This document shows, in pieces, positions 49,401 through 60,634 of a DNA stretch of 64,000 bases. The DNA comes from Aralia elata. Its lineage: Eukaryota > Streptophyta > Magnoliopsida > Apiales > Araliaceae. The stretch is taken from assembly GCA_034770075.1 (NCBI GenBank), contig CM068384.1, forward strand, positions 41,203,182-41,267,181, in the 5' to 3' direction. Each line of letters starts with the position of its first letter. The first letter of the stretch is position 1. The position numbers and the translations under genes are program-made. The notes beneath the pieces were generated by a model. It searched no databases and had not been told where the DNA came from. It saw only the letters and a list, made by a program, of their open reading frames with translations.

Positions 49401-50928
49401 GGAGAAACTGTTTATGTTAACTGCTCAGGAGAAACTTGTGGCGGAAATGGCTAAGTTGGAATTAGAGGTGAAGAATCTGGCAGAGCCTAATGAAAAATTG
49501 TTCCAGATAGAAACTCAACCAACTTTGGTAGAAAAAGTCAGGGAAGCACAACTTCAAGATGAGGAATGTGATAAGATTCGGCAAAGAGTGCTTGAAGGTG
49601 AAGAGCTTAAATACAAAATCGATACTGAAGGGTTGCTGAGATTTGAAGGCAGAATTTGGGTACCGTCAGTATTGGCAATTAGAGAGGAGATTTTGAACGA
49701 AGCTCACAGTTCACGATTTTCGGTTCACCCGGGAAGTACAAAGATGTACCAGGATCTTCGACAACATTTTTGGTGGCCAAACATGAAAAGAGAGGTTGCT
49801 GAGTGTGTTGCGAAGTGTCTCACTTGTCAGAGAGTCAAAGCGGAGCATCAACGACCAAGTGGTTTGTTACAACCCTTGGAGATACCAGAATGGAAGTGGG
49901 AGCATATCACAATGGATTTTGTGGTAGGGCTTCCAACTACTCAGAAGGGATATGACGCTATATGGGTCATAGTTGATAGATTGACGAAATCAGCGCATTT
50001 CTTGCCGATCAAAATCAGATTTACTTTGGATCAGCTGGCGAAGTTATATGTCAAAGAGATTATTTCAAGGCACGGAGTTCCAGTATCAATCGTATCAGAT
50101 CGAGATCCACGATTCACATCAAAGTTTTGGAGGAGTCTACAAACTTGTTTGGGAACGCAGTTGAGAATGAGTACAGCCTATCATCCTCAAACTGATGGCC
50201 AGAGCGAAAGAACAATTCAAACGTTGGAAGATATGCTTCGGGCGTGCGTCATGGATTTTAAAGGCAACTGGGATGATCATTTACCTCTGGTCGAGTTTGC
50301 TTACAACAATAGTCATCACGCTAGTATCGGCATGCCGCCCTACGAAGCATTGTACGGAAGGAAATTCAGAACTCCATTATGCTGGGATGAGATTGGTGAA
50401 CGACGGCTATTGGGACCCGAGCTGGTACAACAAACTGCTAAAATTGTCAAGGTGATAAGAGCCAGACTGATAGCCGCTCAAGACAGACAGAAGAAGTATG
50501 CTGATCAACACCGACAAAAACGCGAATTTGACGTCGGGAGCTTTGTGTTTCTTAAAGTCTCTCCCTGGAAGGGAAAGATCAGATTTGGTAAAAAGGGTAA
50601 GCTGAGTCCGCGGTTTATTGGACCCTTCGAAGTGCTGAAACGAATAGGCGAGGTGGCTTATGAGGTAGCTTTACCTCCCGAGTTAGACCATATTCACAAT
50701 GTATTCCACATATCGGTGCTACGACCGTATAAGTCTGCTTATAAACATGTCATACAGTATGAACCGATACAGTTTGAAAAAGATTTGTCTTATGAAGAGA
50801 TACATGTTCAGATAGTGGACAGGAAGGAACAAGTACTTAGAAATAAAGTGATACCTTCTGTTAAGGTACTCTGGAGGAACCACAGTGCTGAGGAAGCAAC
50901 GTGGGAACTCGAAGAGCAAATGATATAG
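46453..50928 (+). CDS. Chromovirus gag-pol polyprotein, intact
   Basis: 1491 residues from ATG 46453 (MPPRRQPTRQQ), chosen over an in-frame upstream start because MPPRR is the usual gag start. Domains with rough positions: gag 30-230; zinc knuckles 270-325 (CFNCGQEGHISPNC, CFICGSKDHFAREC); aspartic protease near 390 (LFDSGATCSFI); RT 540-760 (LCIDYRELNK, catalytic FIDDI near 720); RNase H from 865 (YSDASHKGLGC, DHKSLKYIF, NVVADALSR); integrase from 1085 with an HHCC finger and D,D,E near 1155, 1216 and 1252; C-terminal chromodomain from about 1445 (VKVLWRNHSAEEATWELE). The chromodomain is expected to guide integration to heterochromatin. No stop or frameshift. Confidence 0.96.
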   Translation: MPPRRQPTRQQTPEGSTNNEEANANPMQQLVNLLTGAFANQPQAQATTFKDFKVVGPPEYHGSMNPIEAQTWVMEMEKVFDVARVNEDQKTAFATFMLKSEASYWWQANKTRGGQGIIPWERFKEMFFETYFSASAQNQMEVQFLELKQGTMTVPEYAAKFNELARFAPYQVNTDERKARRFEQGLKPWLYSRVSMFQLNSFTAVLEKAIIAEGGSDALSKYNQEQRKKKNESDNKASGSHGGSGQKRKWSESNSAGSQQGNQKKKIEVCSTCGKSHMGACLKGKRVCFNCGQEGHISPNCPNPKKGACFICGSKDHFARECPKKTTSGGAGAGKGNSSGGGNLTITGPTHPNRPTARTFNMTVQDAVQSKDVVSGIIPVNNVNAYVLFDSGATCSFISDDFAKKLELPQEELDYPMNIEIANREVIPVKFVHKNCQVDIKGHVLTVNLIPIRLGEFDVILGMDWLFNHGAVIDCQKKCVNLMTPSKVVFYGSKSPRQTSCLTMMQARKMLRQGCVGYLAYIVDTQKVGAKLEEIPVVRDFADVFPDDLPGLPPDREIEFVIDLAPGTAPISKAPYRMAPVEMKELMVQLQELLDKKYIQPSVSPWGAPVLFVKKKDGSMRLCIDYRELNKVTIKNKYPLPRIDDLFDQLKGARYFSKIDLRSGYHQLKVRKEDIPKTAFRTRYGHYEFLVMSFGLTNAPAAFMDLMNRVFKPFLDKFVVVFIDDILVYSKTQEEHVEHLRVTLEALRKEKLYAKFSKCEFWLERVQFLGHVIDKDGISVDPTKVEAVMNWDQPKTPSEVRSFLGLAGYYRRFIQDFSRIATPLTNLTRKSVKFVWTEKCEESFQELKKRLSSAPVLSLPDDTGNFVVYSDASHKGLGCVLMQNGKVIAYASRQLKDYEKGYPTHDLELAAVVFALKIWRHYLYGEKCEIYTDHKSLKYIFTQKDLNMRQRRWIELIKDYDCEILYHPGKANVVADALSRKGREKLFMLTAQEKLVAEMAKLELEVKNLAEPNEKLFQIETQPTLVEKVREAQLQDEECDKIRQRVLEGEELKYKIDTEGLLRFEGRIWVPSVLAIREEILNEAHSSRFSVHPGSTKMYQDLRQHFWWPNMKREVAECVAKCLTCQRVKAEHQRPSGLLQPLEIPEWKWEHITMDFVVGLPTTQKGYDAIWVIVDRLTKSAHFLPIKIRFTLDQLAKLYVKEIISRHGVPVSIVSDRDPRFTSKFWRSLQTCLGTQLRMSTAYHPQTDGQSERTIQTLEDMLRACVMDFKGNWDDHLPLVEFAYNNSHHASIGMPPYEALYGRKFRTPLCWDEIGERRLLGPELVQQTAKIVKVIRARLIAAQDRQKKYADQHRQKREFDVGSFVFLKVSPWKGKIRFGKKGKLSPRFIGPFEVLKRIGEVAYEVALPPELDHIHNVFHISVLRPYKSAYKHVIQYEPIQFEKDLSYEEIHVQIVDRKEQVLRNKVIPSVKVLWRNHSAEEATWELEEQMI

Positions 50929-50964
50929 AATTACCCTCAATTGTTTATCTAATTGTTATCTTAC

Positions 50965-51066
50965 GATTCTGGGGACAGAATCTTTGTAAGAAGGGAAGAA
51001 TGTAACAGACGATTTAATTGCGTTGTGATTCTGGGGACAGAATCCTTTTAAGGAGGGAAAGATGTA
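50965..51066 (+). other. Duplicated polypurine tract and LTR-edge segment
   Basis: The phrase GATTCTGGGGACAGAATC followed by a purine tract and TGTAAC occurs twice: the first with AAGAAGGGAAGAATGTAACA (about 50968-51008), the second with AAGGAGGGAAAGA next to the real LTR start (51032-51068). The second is the functional PPT by position. The first is a tandem duplicate or a leftover LTR edge. Confidence 0.75.
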
Positions 51067-53964
51067 ACGAATGCAAATTTTTGTGATTGAATAAAAATAT
51101 TTGTTGTATTATATAAATATTTTTATTAATTTATTGAGTTTAATAAATAATTTATTAAGTTTTGTGGAATGGGTATATGTTACGTTTAATAATGTTAAAT
51201 ATTAATTTGAGTGTGATTTGTTATGTTTATTCTAATTTAATTTAATGATTAAATTAGATGATGAAGAGATTTATTTAAATAAATGATTTATTTGAATAAA
51301 AGAATTTATTTGGTATTATTGTTATTTGTTAAATGAAATTATTATTTGAGTTGGTAAGGTTTAATTGAATAATAAGTTCAATTGAATTAAATGTGTGACA
51401 TTTTAAAACTATATGTTATAATGATTTATTAGAATAAATGAGAAAGTGTTTAATTTAGTTTTACCAAACAAGGCCCTATGATCTTTGTTTGGAAATAGTG
51501 GGTTATTTTTATTGTGTTTTACCAAACAAGACATAAGAATAATAGGTTATTCTTATTAGTGTTTACCAAACAAAGCCTTATGGCTTTTGAAAATCCTAAC
51601 TGATGATTCAATTTATGGATTTTACGTTATTATTATTTAAAACATCAGTTTATATTTTTAAGTTATCAGTTTTTATTATTTCATCAGTTTTATATTTTAT
51701 ACTACGTCAGTTGTAAAAGAAAAGAAACGACAGAAGAGAAAGAAAAGAACAGAGTATTGTTGAGAGCTCTGTGAATTAGAAAAGAGAGAACAGAGTTTTT
51801 AGAGTTGAGAGAAAAGAGAGAAGTTGAGAAGAAGAACTTGGAGATTGGAGAGGAGAATTCCAAAACCAAAGGAGAATTAACCAAGTTTTCTTTAATAAAA
51901 GGTATAACTCTTTTAGTTTTGTTCTTCATTATATTGTTATTATTTTACTTCTATGTATATGAGTTTTATTTTACTGTATGTGAATTCAATTGCTAGAGTA
52001 GATGAAATATGTGATTATAGTTGTTGTAATTAGTAGTAATCATGTGTTAGATGATTATATGTTGATTAATAATCAATTTAGGGTATTAATTCATGAAAAC
52101 ATGATTTAGAGTGAAGTCTTTGTTTTTACAGAGTTTTATTTCATGTATGGCATATATATATGATAATTGATGCTATAATTGATTATTAATCGGTAAATTG
52201 ATAATTGTTTATGATTATTTGATGAAAAATATGAGTAATGCAAAAAGAATTGTTTAAATTGGTTGGAAAATGAATTTACAGAGTTTAATTTCATAAGAAT
52301 GGTTAAAACTTGAATATTTGGTTTTAACAGTGAATTTTTGGTTTTAAACTAGTTGTTTATGAGTTTGAATGATTAAGATGTTTACAGAACATGTTAGGTA
52401 AATATTTTATATCATATATGATGTTTGGGTATATTTAACTTGTTTTCTGGATGGTAGAATTCGGAAAATTTTGGTCAAATTGGCCTAAGTTTTCACTGGT
52501 TCGCGAGCTGGGGAAGACGACAGTCAAGTCTATCGCCCCGGCGATAGAAATGAACTGGTTTCTTCGCCCCAGCGACAGCGTCGCTCCGGCGACAAAATTG
52601 TTAAGCCAAACGCCGCCCCGGCGACATCCTCGCCCCGACGACGATGTTGTTAAGCTTTTTCTCGCCCCGGCGAGAAACGCTACTGTTTTAAAAAAAAATT
52701 TAAAATTATTATTTTCTTTTCTTGGAAGTTATGGTGTATAATTAAATTTATATTAAAGAAATTCCTAGATAGTTGAAACTTGTTGATTATGGTTTGCTAA
52801 ATGAGATGTTTTGATAAAAGAGCAAGCTTAGAATACTTTTAATCTTGTGACTAATTATAATTAAATGTTTAGGTTGTTTAAGGATCGTGAATTACTTAAA
52901 TTTGTAATCTACGCTTGAGGCAAGTTCCTTATCTCAACTTATTATTTTATGTTGAGCAAGTTTTCCTATCTTAAACTTGTTATTTCATTTAAAGCAAGTT
53001 TATTTTTATTGAGCAAGAATATTTACCTTAGCTTATTGTTAATCAAGCAAGGTTACTATCATGATTATATACTTGAGCTTTACTCCAATCATTGATTGTT
53101 ATTCAAACTTCGAATATAGTCTCTATTGAACAAACTCTATTGATGAATTAGACTAGCAAACCCTTATCGATTCAGCTAGTCCTTAGTTGATGTGCGTTTC
53201 AAAGACTTAGAATATTTTCTATACTTGTTCCAAGCCAATTTCCTTTTTGGTATGGATTCAGACGATAAACTGAGATGAACAACCCTAATATAGGGGATTA
53301 CTTACGCGACAACGTTAAAATGTTTGTGCACAATACATTGTACAAAGGGCTGATCCCCCTGAGTACGAGATGTTGGTCCATAGTCTATATGACTGTTAAA
53401 GGTTACAGAAGAAATACTTGTTAACCTAGGACATAGTTCGAGGTCTTGTGACCCTCAGATATAATTTCTATATTTTGAAATCTATTATTCCTTGAATCGA
53501 GCTTTCTAACGAGCTTTTAGACTTTGATCATTTAATGACCGAGATTCAGAAAATTGTTATTCCTCAGTTGAAATTCAGTTCATTTAAATATTATTGTTAT
53601 CGTACTTGTGAGCAATTGTTTGCTCACTCTTGCACTAAACATTGCAGCTAAGCCCGAGAAGCAGGACGAGCCGTCCACCAGTAAGGGCAAGGGCAAGATG
53701 CAGAAGTAGTTCTAGATTTATTATTTATTTGATTGATATTTGTAACAAGACTTGTTTTAATTATGTTTTATTCCGCATTTGATGTATTAAGGTTAAGAGA
53801 ACCTGGGATTTGATTATTTAATAGTTTGGAGATGTAACCCATTTTGGGAAGATGTTTCTTTAAGTTTATCTAATTGTTATTTTCTTGGATAGTTAGTTTT
53901 GAATGTATGTTATAGTGAGCACCAAATCAGTGAGAATTAAGTACCTGGATTTGGGGGTGTCACA
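51063..53964 (+). repeat. Chromovirus 3' LTR
   Basis: 2902 bp, the same layout as the 5' LTR: donor at 51902, CGCCCCGGCGA array at 52531-52672, short reading frame at 53648-53709. Followed by target duplication ATCTC. Confidence 0.95.
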
Positions 53965-56900
53965 ATCTCTTATAAAGTGATTGTGACAAGCGAGAATTTT
54001 ATAATTTAATTTAAATATTTATTGAATTAAATAAATATTTTTCTACGATTTAATTATTGAATTAAATAATTAATTGATGAATATGTGGTAGATTAATTTA
54101 ATTATATGTGTTACATTAGTGAAATTGATGTGGATAATTTTTATATTCAAAGTATGTGTTTAATTGAGTTTATTTGATTAAATGCATTATTTAAATAAGC
54201 ATAATGTTATTTTTAATTAATTTAATAATTAATTAGAGATTTAATAATTTGTCATTATTAATAAAGGAGAATTTTATTTATGTGACTATGTGATTTAATG
54301 TAGAATTATTCTATTTTATTTAATTGATTTAAATGAGATTATTTAATTGATTAAATATGTGACATGAACTATATTATAAGTAAATTATTAGAATAAACTA
54401 GAAATGAGGAATAAAGGAGTAACCAAACATAGCCTTAGTGGGGGTTAGAGTCAGTTAACCCATTATGGGATTAACTGACGACCACACTCTGCCATTTTAT
54501 TTGATACGCACCATTCTATCATCAGTTCTTAGAAACTAACACAGAGAGAAAAAGAGAGAGTTTTGAGAAAATCAGAGAAGGGAAGAAGAAATTATTTCAA
54601 TTGTTGCATAATCTAAGCACTAATCAAGGTAATTCCTTGATTTCAAACTTTAATTTATGTTCTTATGAGTTTTATTCCATGAACGAATATTTTAAGTTTT
54701 CTGTAAAGTAAATTCTATGGCTAAATTTTTAATAAATTGATGTTAGATGTTTGTAAGAATGCATAAATGTATTTAATATGATTTATATGTGATTTAGAGT
54801 AATTAAATCCATGAAATTACGTTTATATGAGAGTTCAGAAACTTACAGAGTAGTTATGTATGAATATGAACTATATGTATGAAATTGATGCTTGTTTTGC
54901 ATGTTAATTGGTTAAATTGATGACTAATTATGTTTATGCATGTAAAAACGAAGAAAACGTAAGTTAAACGAATTGAATTGGTTAAGAAACGAATTCACAG
55001 TGATTAATTACGTTAACTGCATCAAAACATGTTAATAAAGTATGAACAGTGAAATTTTTAGCCTTTAATTGGTTGTTTAGATTGTCTCTGATGTTAAAAT
55101 CACTGTGTATGTAATGGGTTTTGATTTCATAACATATATGATGAATGGGTAGTGATTTAATCGGTGAATTGTGAAAAACTTTGGCCAAATTTGGCATTTT
55201 TCTGTGTTCTTCGCGAACTGCAGGAACTGACATTTGGGTCCACCGCCCCAACGGTGGAAATATACTAGAATTAGCGCCCCAGCGGTGTCACCGCCCTGGC
55301 GATAGAAATGAACTGCTTTGGTCTCCCCGGCGCCCAAAATGAGCTACAATTGTCGCCCCGGCGACAAAGTCACCCCGGCGACCTTTTGAAAAGGAAACTT
55401 ACGCGACAACGTTAAAATGTTTGTGCACAATACATTGTACAAAGGGCTGATCCCCCTGAGTACGAGATGTTGGTCCATAGTCTATATGACTGTTAAAGGT
55501 TACAGAAGAAATACTTGTTAACCTAGGACATAGTTCGAGGTCTTGTGACCCTCATATATAATTTCTATATTTTGAAATCTATTATTCCTTGAATCGAGCT
55601 TTCTAACGAGCTTTTAGACTTTGATCATTTAATGACCGAGATTCAGAAAATTGTTATTCCTCAGTTGAAATTCAGTTCATTTAAATATTATTGTTATCGT
55701 ACTTGTGAGCAATTGTTTGCTCACTCTTGCACTAAACATTGCAGCTAAGCCCGAGAAGCAGGACGAGCCGTCCACCAGTAAGGGCAAGGGCAAGATGCAG
55801 AAGTAGTTCTAGATTTATTATTTATTTGATTGATATTTGTAACAAGACTTATTTTAATTATGTTTTATTCCGCATTTGATGTATTAAGGTTAAGAGAACC
55901 TGAGATTTGATTATTTAATAGTTTGGAGATGTAACCCATTTTGGGAAGATGTTTCTTTAAGTTTATCTAATTGTTATTTTCTTGGATAGTTAGTTTTGAA
56001 TGTATGTTATAGTGAGCACCAAATCAGTGAGAATTAAGTACCTGGATTTGGGGGTGTCACAATCTCTTATAAAGTGATTGTGACAAACGAGAATTTTATA
56101 ATTTAATTTAAATATTTATTGAATTAAATAAATATTTTTCTATGATTTAATTATTGAATTAAATAATTAATTGATGAATTTGTGGTAGATTAATTTAATT
56201 ATATGTGTTACATTAGTGAAATTGATGTGGATAATTTTTATATTCAAAGTATGTGTTTAATTGAGTTTATTTGATTAAATGCATTATTTAAATAAGCATA
56301 ATGTTATTTTTAATTAATTTAATAATTAATTAGAGATTTAATAATTTGTCATTATTAATAAAGGAGAATTTTATTTATGTGACTATGTGATTTAATGTAG
56401 AATTATTCTATTTTATTTAATTGATTTAAATGAGATTATTTAATTGATTAAATATGTGACAGGAACTATATTATAAGTAAATTATTAGAATAAACTAGAA
56501 ATGAGGAATAAAGGAGTAACCAAACATAGCCTTAGTGGGGGTTAGAGTCAGTTAACCCATTATGGGATTAACTGACGACCACACTCTGCCATTTTATTTG
56601 ATACGCACCATTCTATCATCAGTTCTTAGAAACTAATACAGAGAGAAAAAGAGAGAGTTTTGAGAAAATCAGAGAAGGGAAGAAGAAATTATTTCAATTG
56701 TTGCATAATCTAAGCACTAATCAAGGTAATTCCTTGATTTCAAACTTTAATTTATGTTCTTATGAGTTTTATTCCATGAACGAATATTTTAAGTTTTCTG
56801 TAAAGTAAATTCTATGGCTAAATTTTTAATAAATTGATGTTAGATGTTTGTAAGCATGCATAAATGTATTTAATATGATTTATATGTGATTTAGAGTAAT

Positions 56901-57494
56901 TAAATCCATGAAATTACGTTTATATGAGAGTTCAGAAACTTACAGAGTAGTTATGTATGAATATGAACTATATGTATGAAATTGATGCTTGTTTTGCATG
57001 TTAATTGGTTAAATTGATGACTAATTATGTTTATGCATGTAAAAACGAAGAAAACGTAAGTTAAACGAATTGAATTGGTTAAGAAACGAATTCACAGTGA
57101 TTAATTACGTTAACTGCATCAAAACATGTTAATAAAGTATGAACAGTGAAATTTTTAGCCTTTAATTGGTTGTTTAGATTGTCTCTGATGTTAAAATCAC
57201 TGTGTATGTAATGGGTTTTGATTTCATAACATATATGATGAATGGGTAGTGATTTAATCGGTGAATTGTGAAAAACTTTGGCCAAATTTGGCATTTTTCT
57301 GTGTTCTTCGCGAACTGCAGGAACTGACATTTGGGTCCACCGCCCCAACGGTGGAAATATACTAGAATTAGCGCCCCAGCGGTGTCACCGCCCTGGCGAT
57401 AGAAATGAACTGCTTTGGTCTCCCCGACGCCCAAAATGAGCTACAATTGTCGCCCCGGCGACAAAGTCACCCCGGCGACCTTTTGAAAAGGAAA
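53300..57494 (+). repeat. 2,097-bp tandem duplication across the LTR junction
   Basis: 53300-55396 is repeated as 55397-57493 with a constant offset of 2097. The unit contains the last 665 bp of the chromovirus 3' LTR, the 17-bp Sirevirus remnant and the first 1.4 kb of the next LTR. The junction GGAAA|CTTACGCG at 55393-55404 shows only 1-2 bp of shared sequence between the joined ends. The copies differ at roughly ten or so sites by eye. Confidence 0.93.
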
Positions 57495-58814
57495 CCTACC
57501 GCCCCGGTGGTAGAACTGAAAAAAAAAGAGTAAAAAGAAGAGAGTAAAATTTTTTTTCTTTCTTTGTGGTCATGTTATGTTATCGTAGACATATCTAAAG
57601 CTTAGACTAATGTATGAAATGAATATTAAGATACTGTGATGGGTGGTAAGCATATGCCCATTGATTATCCGGTGACAATTGAGATATTAAAATGAAAATT
57701 GGATGAGAATGAATCCTGAAGTGTTTATAATACTTTAACTAATCATTGTTACTGCTTTATAAACGGAATGTATATGTTGATTAAGGAACGTGAATTTTAA
57801 ATTGTAATCTACGCAAGAGGCAAGTTTTCTAAACTTCACTCTTATATTGAGCAAATCTATTACCTCTATTTTTCATTGAGCAAGTTCTTTACCATAAATC
57901 GTTCAAGTTCATGAATTCAAATGTGTTATTCTTATTCATTTTAAGTAATATTTCAGTTATATAGAGTTTATTCGATTGTATGCCTTAAGATTCAGTCTTT
58001 TGTTCTCGAATACCTTTCATATTAAATTATTGGACCTTGATTGACTAGCGAACCCTTATTGATTCGACTAGTCCATAGTTGATGAGCGTTCTAAATTCTA
58101 GAAATGTTATTGATGTAAATCCAAACCAAACTTCCTTTGGTGCAGACTCTGATGTCAAACTGAGATGAACAACCCTTTTATAGGGGATTATTTTACGCGT
58201 TAGCGTTTAGATGTTGTGCACATACATGGTACAAAGGGCTGATCCCCCTAAGTACAAGAAGTAAGGTTCATATAGTCTTATGACTGTTAAAGGTTAAAAG
58301 TAGAAATACTTGATAACCTCGGACATAGTTCGTGGTCTTGTGACCCTCAAATGTTCTTTTGATTGTTGTTTCTAATCTTGATTCAAAAGCCGAGTATTTG
58401 ATTATCCGATATCCATTGTTTATTCGCATGTTATTATTATTATTTTTATTGTGTTACTTGCTGGGAAATTGTTGCTCACCCTTGCATAATAACATTGCAG
58501 CTAAAGTTGAAAGAGTTGATGAGCCATCTACTAGTAAGGGCAAAGGCAAAGCAAACAAGTGATGAAGACTTGTTATAATTGTTGAATGATGTTTATGTAA
58601 TAGACTTGATTATATTTCCGCATTGATGTTTTATTAAGGTTAGATGACCTGAGATTTATTTGTTAAAAATGTTGTAACCCTTTAATGGGAGATTTCTATT
58701 CTAATTAAGAGTTTTCATTTATATTTGAATGGGTAGTTAGATGTGATGTGATTGATTTGGATAGTGAACACCAAATCTTGTGAAAACGAAGTACCCGAAT
58801 TTGTAGGTGTCACA
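56079..58814 (+). repeat. LTR of a second, related Gypsy family (full copy)
   Basis: 2736 bp, TGTGACAA...GTAGGTGTCACA. A truncated copy of its first 1416 bp is at 53982-55397 because of the tandem duplication. It contains a donor ATCAAG|GTAATT (56726), GC-rich CGCCCC motifs (57338-57510), and an acceptor-like ACATTGCAG at 58500 followed by the conserved short frame. It starts 17 bp after the chromovirus target duplication, inside the same Sirevirus RNase H. Confidence 0.85.
58501..58562 (+). CDS. Conserved LTR-encoded short reading frame, second family
   Basis: Same 62-nt length as 44798-44859 and ends in TGA. The core DEPSTSKGKGK is identical in protein, yet six of its 11 codons differ at the third base only (GAC/GAT, CCG/CCA, TCC/TCT, ACC/ACT, AAG/AAA twice). 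The flanking residues are less conserved but keep basic character. This pattern is what protein-level selection gives. Confidence 0.5.
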
Positions 58815-59584
58815 GGTTGGTATCAAAGCTGTAGGTTATGAACCTTAGGTGGGGAAACCTTAAGATAGTAGCCTTTTAGGAGATAGAGAATATAGTGGTG
58901 ATAAATTTTATCGAGTTCTAAGAAATGAATTCCTTAATTCATTAAAGATAATAAAAGACTTTATGTGCTATGTGCTTATGTGTTAACAACCTATGTGCTG
59001 CGAGAAGTACCTAGTATTAATTAAAACTTAAACTTTGTTGTCAGGATATCGGATGTTGGAGGATTCAGTCAGCCTAGGGAGGATGAGCCCCGAGTGGCTG
59101 GAGAGGAGGAGTCCCGTGATATCCATGTTATCCAGGAGCAGTTGATACAGAGAGAGCCATCTCCATTGATCACTATTGTGGGTCAGGAGCATGAGCCTGA
59201 GTTTGATTTAGAGGAAGAGTCTAAGGAGGTAGAGGTAGAGGCTGAGGAGGATGATGAGGATCCCGAGGAGTTACCCCTTACATCTATCGATGTTGAGATG
59301 TACGATGCATTGTATGATCGTACCATAGAGTTGCAGGATAGAGTCAGAGACTTGGAGGGACTGGCAAATAGACGCCAGACTCTTATAGACCAGAAGAATG
59401 AGAAGATTGAGGATCTTGATATACGTCTTGGAGACGTAGAATGGAAGTTAGTTCAGGCAGAAAGTCAAAAGGAAGACCTGATAGCTGAGAATGAGAAAAT
59501 GAAACTTGAGATTCAGAAATTAAAGGATGATCTGAGTGAGGAGTCAGCGGAACGTGCTAGAGCAGAGGATGCTTGGAGTCAGAA
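58815..59584 (+). mobile_element. Second Gypsy element, leader and ORF1 only
   Basis: PBS TGGTATCAAAGC at 58818-58829, then a leader closely similar to 45130-45350, then its ORF1. The element is cut off at about 59584, where minus-strand Athila/Tat-like sequence begins. Its gag-pol and 3' LTR are not present. Confidence 0.85.
59046..59584 (+). pseudogene. ORF1 of the second Gypsy element, start codon lost and 3' end cut
   Basis: Follows acceptor-like TTTGTTGTCAG|G. The codon in the place of the ATG is ATA. The frame is open and aligns with 45353-46162: RDIHVIQEQLIQREPSPLIT, acidic stretch, MYD..YDRTIELQDRV, DIRLGDVEWKLVQAES, EESAERARAEDAW. It has one copy, not two, of the 42-residue coiled-coil unit. 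Truncated by the junction near 59584. An internal GTG at 59094 or splicing to an upstream exon could supply a start, but nothing shows this. Confidence 0.75.
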
Positions 59585-60634
59585 TCTCCCAAGTAAGCAT
59601 ACCTTAGATGAGAGGGAAGAGGTTTGAGTTCAAGCACAGGTGGTTTCTCCACTGACGTTTTGGACCTCTTTTCTCCTTCTTTCGGTTGGTTAAGTGTATC
59701 AAATTGCATGCTGAATTTCTGAGAGATGGGTAATGCATCTAATACCTTAACATAATCACACTCATCCAAATCATCAAAAGTGTCTATCCCAACCAAGGCA
59801 GCTTCTAATGGATCTTCTATATAACTTGCTTCAGTCCTTTCAGTCACTATCTCGTCCATTAGGTCTATCCGTAAGCATTCTTCGCCTTCCTTGGGGAATT
59901 TCATTAATTTGAGCACATTGAAGGTGACTTTTTGATCTTGCACTCTCATTGTCAATTCACCTTTCTGAACATCTATCAGAGTTCTCCCTGTTGCTAAGAA
60001 CGGACGACCTAATATAATGGGGATTTCCTTATCCTCTTCGTAATCCAATATGATAAAGTCAGCCGGGAAGATGAATTTATCGACCTTAACCAAAATGTCT
60101 TCCACAATACCCCCTTGGGTATGTTACTGACCTGTCTGCCAATTGCAAGCTGACATTTGTCGGCTTTGGTGCCTTTAGCCCTAGCTGAGTATAAACTGAT
60201 AATGGCATTAAATTGATACTTACTCCTAAGTCACACAATGCCCTTCCAAAAAACCGGTTACCAATTACACATGGAATGGTGAAGCTTCCTGGATCCTTTA
60301 GTTTGGGTGGCAGTTTATTCTGTAAGATTGCACTGCATTCTTCGGTTAATGCCACCGTCTCGAATTCTCCCAATCTTCTCTTCTTCGACAAGACCTCCTT
60401 CATGAATTTTGCATAACTGGGCATCTGTTCCAGGGCTTCTGCAAATGGTATGTTGATGTGCATTTTCTTGAAAACATCTAAGAATCTGGAAAATTGCTTA
60501 TCTAACTTGGCTTTCTGAAATCTCTGAGGAAATGGAACAGAAGGCACTACACTGTCTGGCTTGAGTTCCTTTGCTTTGGCCTCCAACCCTGTATCCTTCA
60601 CCTCACTTTTCTCTTTCTCTTCTTTCTTTTCCAC
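59585..60634 (-). pseudogene. Athila/Tat-like protease region, frameshifted
   Basis: The upstream frame 60634-60086 includes FPQRFQKAKLDKQFSRFLDV, FVALTEECSA-like and the DLGVS active-site region. The downstream frame from about 60105 includes DILVKVDKFIFPADFIILD and GRPFLATGR. A one-step frame change at about 60090-60110 breaks it. It ends at the junction near 59585 after HLRYAYLG. Confidence 0.75.

Larger units (their letters stand above)
42212..53964 (+). mobile_element. Intact Tekay-like chromovirus (Gypsy) with an extra coiled-coil ORF
   Basis: 11,753 bp. LTRs 42212-45114 (2903 bp) and 51063-53964 (2902 bp) differ at about 16 sites by eye (roughly 0.5%). The target duplication is ATCTC (42207-42211, 53965-53969). 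The PBS TGGTATCAGAGC is at 45118-45129 and the PPT AAGGAGGGAAAGA at 51050-51062. ORF1 (45353-46162) is a coiled-coil protein of unknown role; gag-pol (46453-50928) is uninterrupted. The chromodomain at the end of pol places it among chromoviruses. It looks competent by sequence and recently inserted. Confidence 0.95.
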
